A DNA stretch of 64,000 nucleotides from Symsagittifera roscoffensis (taxonomy: Eukaryota > Xenacoelomorpha > Acoela > Convolutidae). The position numbers were made by a program, and so were the translations under genes. Shown piece by piece: positions 52,460-61,161 of the stretch; within the stretch, counting starts at the first letter, position 1, and every line of letters begins with the position of its first letter. The notes beneath the pieces are model-generated. The model saw only the letters and a list, made by a program, of their open reading frames with translations. It did not search any database and was not told the DNA's origin. The stretch lies in the NCBI RefSeq assembly GCF_963678635.1, contig NC_087062.1:44160395-44224394 (forward strand). Direction: 5' to 3'.

Positions 52460-52635
52460 GTAATCGAGATACGGTATTTCCAGAGTTTGTCAGCGACTTT
52501 AAAGACTCTCTAGACTATGGATTTGTGGTAACGGAGTTAACATTTCTGCGACCCACAAAGTCGAAATATTAGTCGTGGACCCCGACCCGGGTTAGCACTT
52601 CTTGTTCATTTTGCTTTACTGCATAAATTCACCCT
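52460..52635. repeat. Spacer unit, copy C (truncated)
   Basis: Same spacer as copy A, but it stops at CATAAATTCACCCT and passes directly into satellite (ATTTTTCGACCGCTGCGAC), missing the last 60 bp. Confidence 0.88.
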
Positions 52636-52737
52636 ATTTTTCGACCGCTGCGACTAATTTTTTGACCTTGGCCACTTAATTTCTGATTGCTGCGTCTAAG
52701 TTTGGCGGCCGCTACTAATTTTTAATTTTTCGACTGA
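52636..52737 (-). repeat. 21-bp satellite, short block between spacers C and D
   Basis: About 100 bp of reverse-orientation units, with the diverged edge units (TGATTGCTGCGTCTAAGTTT) that always precede a spacer. Confidence 0.85.
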
Positions 52738-53125
52738 GTAATCGAGATACGGTATTTCCAGAGTTTGTCAGCGACTTTAAAGACTCTCTAGACTATGGAT
52801 TTTTGGTAACGGAGTTAACATTTCCGCGACCCAAAAAGTCGAGATATTAGTCGTGGACTCCGACCCGGGTTAGCACTTCTTGTTCATTTTTGCTTTACTG
52901 CATAAATTCACCCTGTTTGACCATAAATTAGAGCTTCTTATTCACTGGAAATTTGGATTCAACGAAATAAAACATATTTTCAAAAGTTGACAGAAACTGT
53001 TTTTTTTGCAAGCGTTTTGTTCAATTACACTAATCAAAGCAATCTATTCTAGACTTCTTTGTCATAAATACAATCAGGGGCGGATCTAGGATTTTCTCGA
53101 GGGGGGGGGGGCGGATTTTTAAAAA
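52738..53125. repeat. Spacer unit, copy D, with hAT-like MITE fragment
   Basis: Long spacer form followed at 53075 by the MITE left end (CAGGGGCGGATCTAGG) and a run of G. The MITE is cut after about 50 bp, where the satellite edge GTCTGGCGGCCGCTACTAAT begins again. Confidence 0.88.
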
Positions 53126-53156
53126 GTCTGGCGGCCGCTACTAATTTTTTGACCGA

Positions 53157-53396
53157 GTAATCGAGATACGGTATTTCCAGAGTTTGTCAGCGACTTTAAA
53201 GACTCTCTAGACTATGGATTTGTGGTAACGGAGTTAACATTTCTGCGACCCACAAAGTCGAAATATTAGTCGTGGACCCCGACCCGGGTTAGCACTTCTT
53301 GTTCATTTTGCTTTACTGCATAAATTCACCCTGTTTGACCACAAATTAGAGCTTCTTATTCACGGGAAATTTGGATTCAACGAAATAAAACACATT
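53157..53396. repeat. Spacer unit, copy E
   Basis: 240-bp spacer form like copy A, entered and left through satellite units. It differs from copy A at a few positions. Confidence 0.88.
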
Positions 53397-53667
53397 AACT
53401 TTTCGACCACCGCGATTAATGTTTCGACCCTGTCGCGACTAATTTTTCGAACGCCGTGTAACTTTTCGACGGCTGCGACACTTTTTCCGACGGCCGCGGA
53501 TAATTTTTTGATCGCCGCAACTGACTTTTTGACGCCGCGACTAATTTTTTGACCACCTCGGCTAATTTTTCGACCGCTGCGACTAATTTTTTGACCTTGG
53601 CCACTTAATTTCTGATTGCTGCGTCTAAGTTTGGCGGCCGCTACTAATTTTTAATTTTTCGACTGAG
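53397..53667 (-). repeat. 21-bp satellite, last block
   Basis: Last reverse-orientation units of the array, near-identical in order to 42601-42863. The array ends at 53667, about 930 bp from the stop codon of the second GTPase gene. Confidence 0.9.
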
Positions 53668-54003
53668 TAATCGAGATACGGTATTTCCAGAGTTTGTCAG
53701 CGACTTTAAAGACTCTCTAGACTATGGATTTTTGGTAACGGAGTTAACATTTCCGCGACCCAAAAAGTCGAGATATTAGTCGTGGACTCCGACCCGGGTT
53801 AGCACTTCTTGTTCATTTTTGCTTTACTGCATAAATTCACCCTGTTTGACCATAAATTAGAGCTTCTTATTCACTGGAAATTTGGATTCAACGAAATAAA
53901 ACATATTTTCAAAAGTTGACAGAAACTGTTTTTTTTGCAAGCGTTTTGTTCAATTACACTAATCAAAGCAATCTATTCTAGACTTCTTTGTCATAAATAC
54001 AAT
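53668..54003. repeat. Spacer unit, copy F (outermost, complete)
   Basis: The spacer here continues uninterrupted into a complete MITE and then into single-copy DNA. It is therefore the most likely ancestor of copies A-E. The eight bases before the MITE read AATACAAT. Confidence 0.85.
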
Positions 54004-54459
54004 CAGGGGCGGATCTAGGATTTTCTCGAGGGGGGGGGGGGCGGATTTTTAAAAAATTTCAAAATTTTTGTCTACTTTTTTTTTAGGTCGACCGAATTGA
54101 TTTTTCGAGCTCTCCCTAAGCACGGTTTAGTCCCTGTTTTTTTGGGGGCAAATTTTCCGCGCCGCAGGCAAAATTTTGAAAAAAAAGAGTCCAAAAAAGG
54201 CGTTTTTAAGCACTTTTTGGAAAATGTTGACCAAAAAATCGCGTTTTTTCGGCGCGCGCTCCCCGCTCAAAATTAGTATATTTTCGCGCCAAAGGTGCTT
54301 TTAGAAAAATTTTAGGGTCGGTCGGCCAAAAATGGATTTCTTAAAAGGTACGAAAGTGGGACCCTTAGGGTTGGCAGGGGATCGAATCCCTGAGGGGAAG
54401 GAGCGTCCGCAATCCGCGCCCCCCTTCCCCCCTCCCCCCCCCCCCTAAATCAGCCCCTG
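54004..54459. mobile_element. hAT-like MITE, about 456 bp, apparently complete
   Basis: Terminal inverted repeats: left CAGGGGCGGATCTAGG, right (reverse complement) CAGGGGCTGATTTAGG, 14 of 16 matching. A G-run follows the left TIR and a C-run precedes the right one. Flanking 8-mers AATACAAT and CTTACAAT match at 6 of 8, consistent with the 8-bp target duplication of hAT elements. No transposase is encoded. A segment near 54383, GGATCGAATCC, resembles a pol III B box. Assignment to hAT rests on CAGGGG ends and the duplication length. Confidence 0.72.
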
Positions 54460-54596
54460 CTTACAATTATGTAATCAATTTACAAAATTAAATTGCGAGT
54501 TTCAATAATCTGTAGCAATCTATAATTATTTTAAACTTTTTAACACTACTACAAAGTATAATAATAAAAAATTGAGTGACACAAGGAGAATACAAA

Positions 54597-55931
54597 CTAC
54601 AAGAAATCAGGATCCATGAAAGGGTCTGGGTCTTTATCCAGCGATTTATCTCCGATCCACTTCTGGACCTCCAAAGCCACATTCCGAGCACTTCTCAGAA
54701 TAATCTCCAGTTGAATCAGAGTTGTTACAAATGACAAGCCTCCAGCAGCTGCCAGTCCCACAATCGGCAATGTCACTTTCATCATTCCTTCAACTGATTC
54801 CGATAAGACAACTAGTCCTAAGCTTTTTAGGAAAACTAATAAGACTTGTGTGTGAAGGTTCTTTGTGCTGAACCAATGATTTTGCTCCCTAACAAGGGAA
54901 ATTGCTCCATTTTTGGAAGACAGCAGTGCAACTACCATCTTTTCAATACTCTCTGGTTCCTTGTGAGCCTTCTTTTCTGTTTCAGCAATGGATACCTTGG
55001 TGAGATTGAACTTTTCCAAATAGAGCTTTATTTCATCGTAAATTAACTTCGCATCAAGGATCATTCCAACTCCTGGAATAGGTTGCGCTCCACCAGCAGC
55101 TGAAGCCGTTGCAACAACTTTTATTCTTTTCCTCAACTGACTGTACATTTCCTGTACCATCTGCGGCCCTCGGATTTTGATTGAAAACAGAAATGCAGAA
55201 GCTTTTGTCTGAGATGCAAACCCACGCCTGCAAATTGTTTCCACGAACAGAGCCATATCGAAATATTGCATTGCTTCGAAGGGCTCTTCAACGTTCACAA
55301 GGAATATCTTGTGCAGCTCCTGATCAAAGCCACTTTCGTTAAGCTGTGTCATCAGGAGCTTCCGAATTTCAGCGACGGCGTCGTTCTCGCTAACTTTCTG
55401 CTTCTTCACTAACTTTGCCACTTTTTCGTCTACGTGCGTTCGCACAAGGTAGAACAACTTTCCTCTTGCAACCAATTCTTTGGCAACAAAGAGCTCCCCG
55501 TCTCCGAGCATCTCTTTGGTGACAATGATATACACGTCGTAGTTGTTTTCCTGCAGTTTAATGTCGTCAAAGTATGTTTCTCGTTTGAACTTGATCCCAT
55601 CAATGCCGGGGAGATCCCAGAAAACACAGTTGGGGAAATCTGTATTTGCAACTTTTTGAATCTCCATAGTGGTCGGTGCAAGGTCCCCAACAGCAGCTAC
55701 TTCTTCTCCGCAGAGGGCGTTTATGAAGGAAGATTTGCCTTGTCTTGATTGGCCGATGATAGCGATATTAATGATCTCGTCTTTCCATCTATTCAGTTCG
55801 GCATATTGATCCTCGTTTATCAGAGAGGCGTCCCCATTGAGAGCAGTTGTCGTATCATTGAAATGGAGAACGCCTTGATTCACTACTGCAGTGTCTATGT
55901 TGAGGTCGTTAAGTAGATGTTCAGTGTCCAT
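54597..55931 (-). CDS. IRG-like (immunity-related) GTPase, paralog 2
   Basis: Predicted 444-aa intronless GTPase, roughly 70% identical by eye to the protein at 2261-3601 along its whole length. P-loop GQSRQGKS, switch I APTTM, G3 FWDLPG and G4-position RTHVDE are all present, with the same Lys-to-His change in G4. The IRG C-terminal signature is QPIPGVGMILDAKL followed by YLEKFNL; the family's FGL is FNL here. The hydrophobic helical region and acidic tail (ending DPDFL) are conserved. The ATG at 55931 is the first in frame, has A at -3 and G at +4, and aligns with the chosen start of paralog 1. The stop codon lies 137 bp from the hAT-like MITE. Both copies look intact, so both are probably under selection. 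Function beyond GTP binding or hydrolysis is inferred from the family. Confidence 0.88.
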   Translation of the reverse strand: MDTEHLLNDLNIDTAVVNQGVLHFNDTTTALNGDASLINEDQYAELNRWKDEIINIAIIGQSRQGKSSFINALCGEEVAAVGDLAPTTMEIQKVANTDFPNCVFWDLPGIDGIKFKRETYFDDIKLQENNYDVYIIVTKEMLGDGELFVAKELVARGKLFYLVRTHVDEKVAKLVKKQKVSENDAVAEIRKLLMTQLNESGFDQELHKIFLVNVEEPFEAMQYFDMALFVETICRRGFASQTKASAFLFSIKIRGPQMVQEMYSQLRKRIKVVATASAAGGAQPIPGVGMILDAKLIYDEIKLYLEKFNLTKVSIAETEKKAHKEPESIEKMVVALLSSKNGAISLVREQNHWFSTKNLHTQVLLVFLKSLGLVVLSESVEGMMKVTLPIVGLAAAGGLSFVTTLIQLEIILRSARNVALEVQKWIGDKSLDKDPDPFMDPDFL

Positions 55932-56246
55932 ATTCTGTTGTAAAGACAATGTTTAAGACGATGTTTTCAACGTAGCAAAGTTTGCTGAAGTTTGTGAGAC
56001 GAATACGTTTGCAACGTATGAGCAAAATGTGTTATAAAGCCAAAATGTTTAAGACGATACTTTTAGCGTATGCAAATTATGAAGGACGAGTTTTGCTAAG
56101 AAAAATTAAGTTTATCGAGTTATACATGCGGTAAAAGAAGTGCAGATGAAACTGAATTGAATATAACAAGTATTGTGTGATTCCGCATATTACAAAAAGA
56201 GGTCCAGTAGTGTTCTGCACGTCATTAAATTAACCGAACTAGCCTT
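55932..56246 (-). promoter_or_regulatory. 5' flank of IRG paralog 2 with a duplicated 30-bp motif
   Basis: An imperfect repeat lies at about 55949 and 56045: both copies read ATGTTTAAGACGAT, then a T-rich stretch, then CGTA and GCAAA. The copies are 96 bp apart and sit directly upstream of the start codon (gene on minus strand). Such paired motifs could be regulatory sites, but nothing else supports promoter function. No TATA box is convincing. Confidence 0.35.
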
Positions 56247-57176
56247 CATCCCGCACCGGAGTTCCATGGATAATAATCGATTATAATGGAAAAGTGTTGT
56301 CTAAAATTTTGTCATTATAATCCATTATTGTGGCAAATTTAGACCACTAAATCGATTATATTGTCATTATAATCGATTATTTTTGTTCAAACAATCCATT
56401 AAAATCCATTATAATGGATTATAATCCATTTAAAATCCATTATAATTGATTATAACGGATTATAATTTATACATTTTTTTGCAAAATCATTTGCAAAACT
56501 TGCAATATTTCTGCGTTACTCATGTCCTACTCGCAATCGAAACCTAACCGAATTAACCCCCCCCCCCCCACACACTTTGTCCCCATCCGCGTTTGCCCAA
56601 AACCCCTCCCCCACTCCCCTATGTTTATCCCTACGCCCACCCCATCTTTGCTAAAGTTTATCCCCAACCCCCCACCCAAGTTACAGTCCCCCCACCCAAG
56701 TTACAGTCCCCCCACCCAAGTTACAGTCACCCCCACCCAAGTTACACGGGGGGGGGGGGTGGGGTAAATGGGGGGTTGTAAACAGAGAGGCAAAAACAGG
56801 GAGGCAAAATAAGACAAAAACTATAAAAAATGAAAAGTGAGATGTAACATTTTATGAAACCGAATAAAGCAACTGCACTAAACAGTAATTGCGATAACTT
56901 TGAAAAAACTTGTAAATATCATGACTAACCTCTCAAAAAAATCCATTATAATTGATTATAACCGATTATAAGCGATTATATTGGCATAAAAAATACTCGA
57001 AATATAATCCATTTTTAATGGATTATAATCGATTATAATGGATTATATTGATATAAAAAATAAAATATTGTAATCCCTTTTTAATCGATTATAATCGATT
57101 ATTATCGAAATTTATTGAGACAGACCACGAAAATTCAAAATAATCGATTATTATCCATGGAACTCCGGTGCGGGAT
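56247..57176. mobile_element. TIR element, 930 bp (family 1, copy 1)
   Basis: A perfect 38-bp terminal inverted repeat begins CATCCCGCACCGGAGTTCCA and ends with AATAATCGATTAT. The trinucleotide CTT flanks both ends and may be a target duplication. The interior is full of GATTATAATCGATTATAATG-type words near both ends and carries long C and G runs in the middle. The Pro-rich open frames at 56522-56781 come from the C-runs and are not genes. No transposase is present; the superfamily is not determined. Confidence 0.8.
56674..56748. repeat. 20-bp minisatellite, about 4 copies
   Basis: ACCCAAGTTACAGTCCCCCC is repeated at 56674, 56694, 56714 and, with a one-base change in length, 56735. It lies inside the TIR element. 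Confidence 0.9.
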
Positions 57177-57385
57177 GCTTATATAAGGCAAAGATTTTTT
57201 AGAGCAGAGGTGACAGCACAATTTGATGTAAAGAACATATTTGGTACATTTCTATAAGAACTTCAATCCAAAAATTTTTGCCATTGCAAAAACTGGCTTC
57301 ATGTTTGGTCGATGAGAGTCAAAGCTATTATTTTTAACTACTGATTTTTGCATATTTTTTACGGCTTAAATTTGTTTTTTTTAAA
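57177..57385. other. Short intergenic stretch between two mobile elements
   Basis: AT-rich; no gene or repeat recognised. Confidence 0.4.
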
Positions 57386-57552
57386 TTTTGCGTAGAAAGA
57401 GAATAACCCGAAAACCTTCAAAAAGTATTGAACCAAATTTCATATAGCAGAAAAGTGTCCAAATGTTATTCTACATTTTCTACTATTGTAGAATTTGAAT
57501 CAATACTTTTTGAAGATTTGTTGAATATAGTCGCTATTTATTCTACGCAAAA
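57386..57552. repeat. Interrupted palindrome, about 167 bp
   Basis: Inner arms 57416-57440 and 57491-57515 start and end with CTTCAAAAAGTATTGA and its complement. Outer 12-bp arms TTTTGCGTAGAA (57386) and TTCTACGCAAAA (57541) pair again at slightly different distances. Probably a small foldback element. The open frame 57428-57616 crosses it and is not supported. Confidence 0.75.
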
Positions 57553-58177
57553 CACGTTTTTTTTTGCCTTAAAACGTGCAAAAAAAAACAGAAACTTTAT
57601 ATCAAAACACGAGTAAAAACGGGGTTCCCAAAATTTCCGCGTCTCTTTAATTTCCTCAAACAATTCCAGCTACAGAAATGTAAAAAGAAAATCAGAGTAA
57701 AGCTGCATAATTCAAGTCTATATATAAAAAGGTTTTCTCTGCAAATTTTTTTGTTTCGATTTGATACATCATCTTGAAAAATAACCTGTAAAACAGATAT
57801 ATTAGAATATTATTTTCATTGTTTTCATAATATTTCATAGTCGCGAAAGTAGAAATATAGGTCGAGCACAGTCGAAACATACCCGATTTTGGCCGAGAAA
57901 GTCGAAACATAGGTCAAGCACAAACAAGACATAGGTCGGTGACCGCTCGACTAGCATAAAGCTCGACTAGCATAAAAGTTTGAAAACATGAAAATCTATT
58001 GATTAGCATAAGTTTGATACTTTAAGTTCTCAGAAATACAAAACAACAACCATAATCCGTTCAAATTTAAACATATTTGCATTAGTGAGAAAAAGAAAAT
58101 TGAGCTTATGAGAAATAAAGCAATCAACTAGCCAAAGGGTGGGAGATTGTTAAGCAGATTGCCTGCACCGGCAGATT
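57553..58177. other. Intergenic, with a TCGA-word cluster
   Basis: No gene. Between 57838 and 57985 the words GTCGAAACATA, TAGGTCGAGCACA and GCTCGACTAGCATAAA recur (the last twice in tandem). At 58154-58187 the 17-mer GCAGATTGCCTGCACCG is tandemly duplicated right at the edge of the next element. Confidence 0.5.
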
Positions 58178-59284
58178 GCCTGCACCGAAGTTTCATGGAG
58201 AAAAATCTAATAAAATGTTGTCTATAAAATCGATTATCATGGCAAATTTAGACCACGTAATGAATTTTAAACCATTTAAGTCGATTTTTTTCGAAATAAA
58301 AATCCACTAAAATCTATTATGATTGATTATATTCTATTTTTATATCAATATAATGGATTTTTTTGTACATAAAATCTATGAAAATTGATTAAATTTTTTT
58401 AATAATGACTCCACTTTTTGAATTTTCTGCAAAACTCGAACGAAAACTCCAAAACTTAAACTCATCCAGGGGCGGCCAATATGTAGGAATTTTCCAAAAA
58501 ATTCCCAAAAATGACCTTTCTGATAAGTTTTTCCAAAACATTTGCCTGTAGCGCTAAAAATTTGGTCGAAATGCGTTCTCTTTAATGTTGTGGGGTGCTC
58601 GGAAAATCAAATTGGCGAACTGAAAAAAAATCGACTAAATTTTAAATAACCGATAACCGATAAAAAATTTTCCCCTCCGATAAAACCGATAACCCCCCCC
58701 CCCCCCCACACACACACACACACACACACACACGTTACTCACACCCCCCCCCCCTCTACGTCTCCCTATGCCCTTTTCTACGTCCCTTAGGTTCCCCCAG
58801 GTCCACACCCTCCTCCCCATCTCTCCTCCTTCCCCGCATTCAAACCCAAACCACACCCTTCCCACGCGCTTACCACACCCCCACTTAACATTAAATTAAT
58901 AACAAAAATACGTGACTTTTTATAAATGTTCATAAACGCGATTGAAATTAGGAACAAATGTAAATTTAGCGAGAGAACAAAATAACAAAATTAAATTTAA
59001 CATTATTATGAAAAAATGAAAAGAGCACATAGAAAGATTGTAATAAATAGATTATAATCGATTAAAATTGATAATTTTCCTTTTCATGAAATTTTTCGAA
59101 AATAAGTTGAAAATAATCGATTATAATCAGTTATAATCGACTATTTTGGGATTTTTTAGCTTAAAAAATAGTATCATTATAATTCATTTTAATCGATTAT
59201 AATCGAATATTTTTGTTAATTTATAGAAACTGACAATGAAAATCCAATATAATTGATTATTATCCATGAAACTTCAGTGCAGGC
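58178..59284. mobile_element. TIR element, 1107 bp (family 1, copy 2)
   Basis: Ends are GCCTGCACCGAAGTTTCATG and, at the right, the complement of GCCTGCACTGAAGTTTCATG followed by GATAATAATCAATTAT. These match the TIR of the 56247-57176 element with changes mainly at CpG positions. Interior organisation is also shared: C-runs followed by CACACA, CCCTATGCCC, and TAATCGATTATAATCG words. No coding capacity. Confidence 0.75.
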
Positions 59285-61161
59285 GAGTCGAGTTTGAATT
59301 CTCAAAAAAAAGCTCTTGCGCTAATTCAATGTATTTTTATAGGGGCGGATTAAGCAAATTCCATCGATTTGCCCTCGCGCCCAGTGGGATACTCAACGGT
59401 AAGTCACTTAGGGGGTATTCAAATCGGGCATTTTTTGAGTATGCTCGATCTATCTTCTATTTTCGCGACTATGAACTAATATGAATAAAATGAAATGAAA
59501 ATTATAACATGTTTTTCAGGTAATTTCTAAAGAGGCTGCTTGAAATGAAAACAAATAGTAGGAGCTACTAAATTGCAAAACTCTGTCAGAAATTTTTTTA
59601 AATAATTTGAGTGAATGTTCTAGCTTTGCTCTGATTTTCTTAGCAAAAATGGAGTGAAACAGTTAATTTGAAAACTAAAATTTAAGGAAATTAAATGGAC
59701 GTGTAAATTTTTCTGGCCGTGGAAACCCTTTTGTGGCAACAAGAGCTCTTAGATCTTCATGAAAGGGGTTCCTCAGAAGAATGGATTGTTGCTGAGTGCA
59801 ACTTTTTGATGGATATTTTCATTGAGCTCAGTTTTTTTTGCTCAATTTTCAATTTAAATTAATTGAATTCTTCAAAAAACAAGAAAGTTTTTTTGAATAA
59901 GGGGTGTACGGCCGATTTTCCGATTGTTCGACTGATGTTTTGACTTAATCGACCAAACTCGAGTATTTTTTGGCTGCGCTCGACCTGTTTTGATTTTCTC
60001 GACCGAAGTTGGGGTCTTTCGACATTGTACTCGACTTAAAATTTCTTCTCGACCACGAATTTTCAGTTGTCAAACGGCGCCTACTCGACTTCCAAAGTCA
60101 TAACATACAAGTCGAGCACATCGGCCCGCGTGTTGTTTAATAAAGCCGTATATTTGCGTCTGTCATTGCATCCTTCAACCAAATGCGATTATCAATTCTG
60201 AATAAAAAAACTAGATTTTAAATTTTCAAGTGGCAGGTGTTAGTCTGGTGAAGAAACGTACCTGCAGATTTCTACTAGGCCAATTTTCAGGCCAAAATCG
60301 GTTATTTTTTTAAAACAATTTGTGTTCGAAGTGGCATATTTAGTTCGATTTGAAATAAGCAAGACAAAAACGACAAAAATTATGAGTAAAATATTGTGTG
60401 TGCACTGTGCATGCATGATGGTATTATGTGCTAGTGTCTGGCAAAATAAGACGAAAGTGGTTTGGGACGACAAAAAATCTGGGAAATTTAGAAAACATCT
60501 CAGTCAATAATTTCTGCCTTGAACTACAAAAAGTTAAAATCCAGAGATTTTTGAGACCAAAATGCAAGCCTAAATGAAGTATGACAACCATTTCTGTAAA
60601 ATATGCATTTCAAAAACGTCAAACATTGATTGGTTTTTCATTTTCGCGCGTTCGTATTTGCGTATTAGTCACAATTTATACAATACCTACATAGAAATTT
60701 TCAATTAAATTTATTTTCTGAAAATTGATTTAAGCTATTAAAAATATGGCAGCCAAAGCTAAATTTCTAAAATAAAATCGAAATAGCGCAAGGAGAAATA
60801 GGTAACAAGATCCGTTTTGTTTAAACTTGACTAGAGCGAGTAACTAAAGACCGTTAAGAATGAAGTCTTCTTAATGCCTTGTCGGCTTATCTATACCATG
60901 TCGTCAGAATTATGAAAGCCAACCAAGGATTAAATACAAGCAGTCAGCGAGCGCTGTTACGTGAAATAAAATGTGCATAGGTTACATGAAATTCTAGTAA
61001 GCGTTGGTATATTTTTCTGCCGCTGTATTTATGAGAAACAGTAGCTTGCTTTGTGTGAGCTCTATTTCCCGCCGCTGTATTTCTGAGAAACAGTTGCTTG
61101 CTATCGTCAATTTAAGCTTAAAATTGCTAAAAATAAAAACAAGACTGCTCGTATCAGGGCG
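59285..61161. other. Intergenic, with a TCGAC-word cluster at 59930-60120
   Basis: No gene recognised. At 59930-60120 the word TCGAC occurs eight times in about 180 bp, commonly 12-36 bp apart and followed by T-rich DNA, resembling a loose version of the main satellite's reverse strand. The overlapping open frames at 60240-60510 on both strands have no known features. Confidence 0.45.

Noticed and set aside
24805-53604. Dozens of open frames of 60-184 codons on both strands inside the satellite
   Set aside because: They are built only from 7-residue repeats dictated by the 21-bp unit, begin and end at random length variants, and occur on both strands at once. No start context, domain or coding bias supports a gene.
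24547-53667. CRISPR-like array
   Set aside because: Repeats are contiguous with no unique spacers of constant length, there are no cas genes, and the surrounding genes are eukaryotic.
55434-55748. Plus-strand open frame opposite the second GTPase gene
   Set aside because: Antisense shadow of the GTPase domain, mirrored at the same place in paralog 1.
56522-56781. Proline-rich protein in the 56.5 kb region
   Set aside because: Two overlapping frames are both Pro-rich because of C-runs and a 20-bp minisatellite inside a TIR element.
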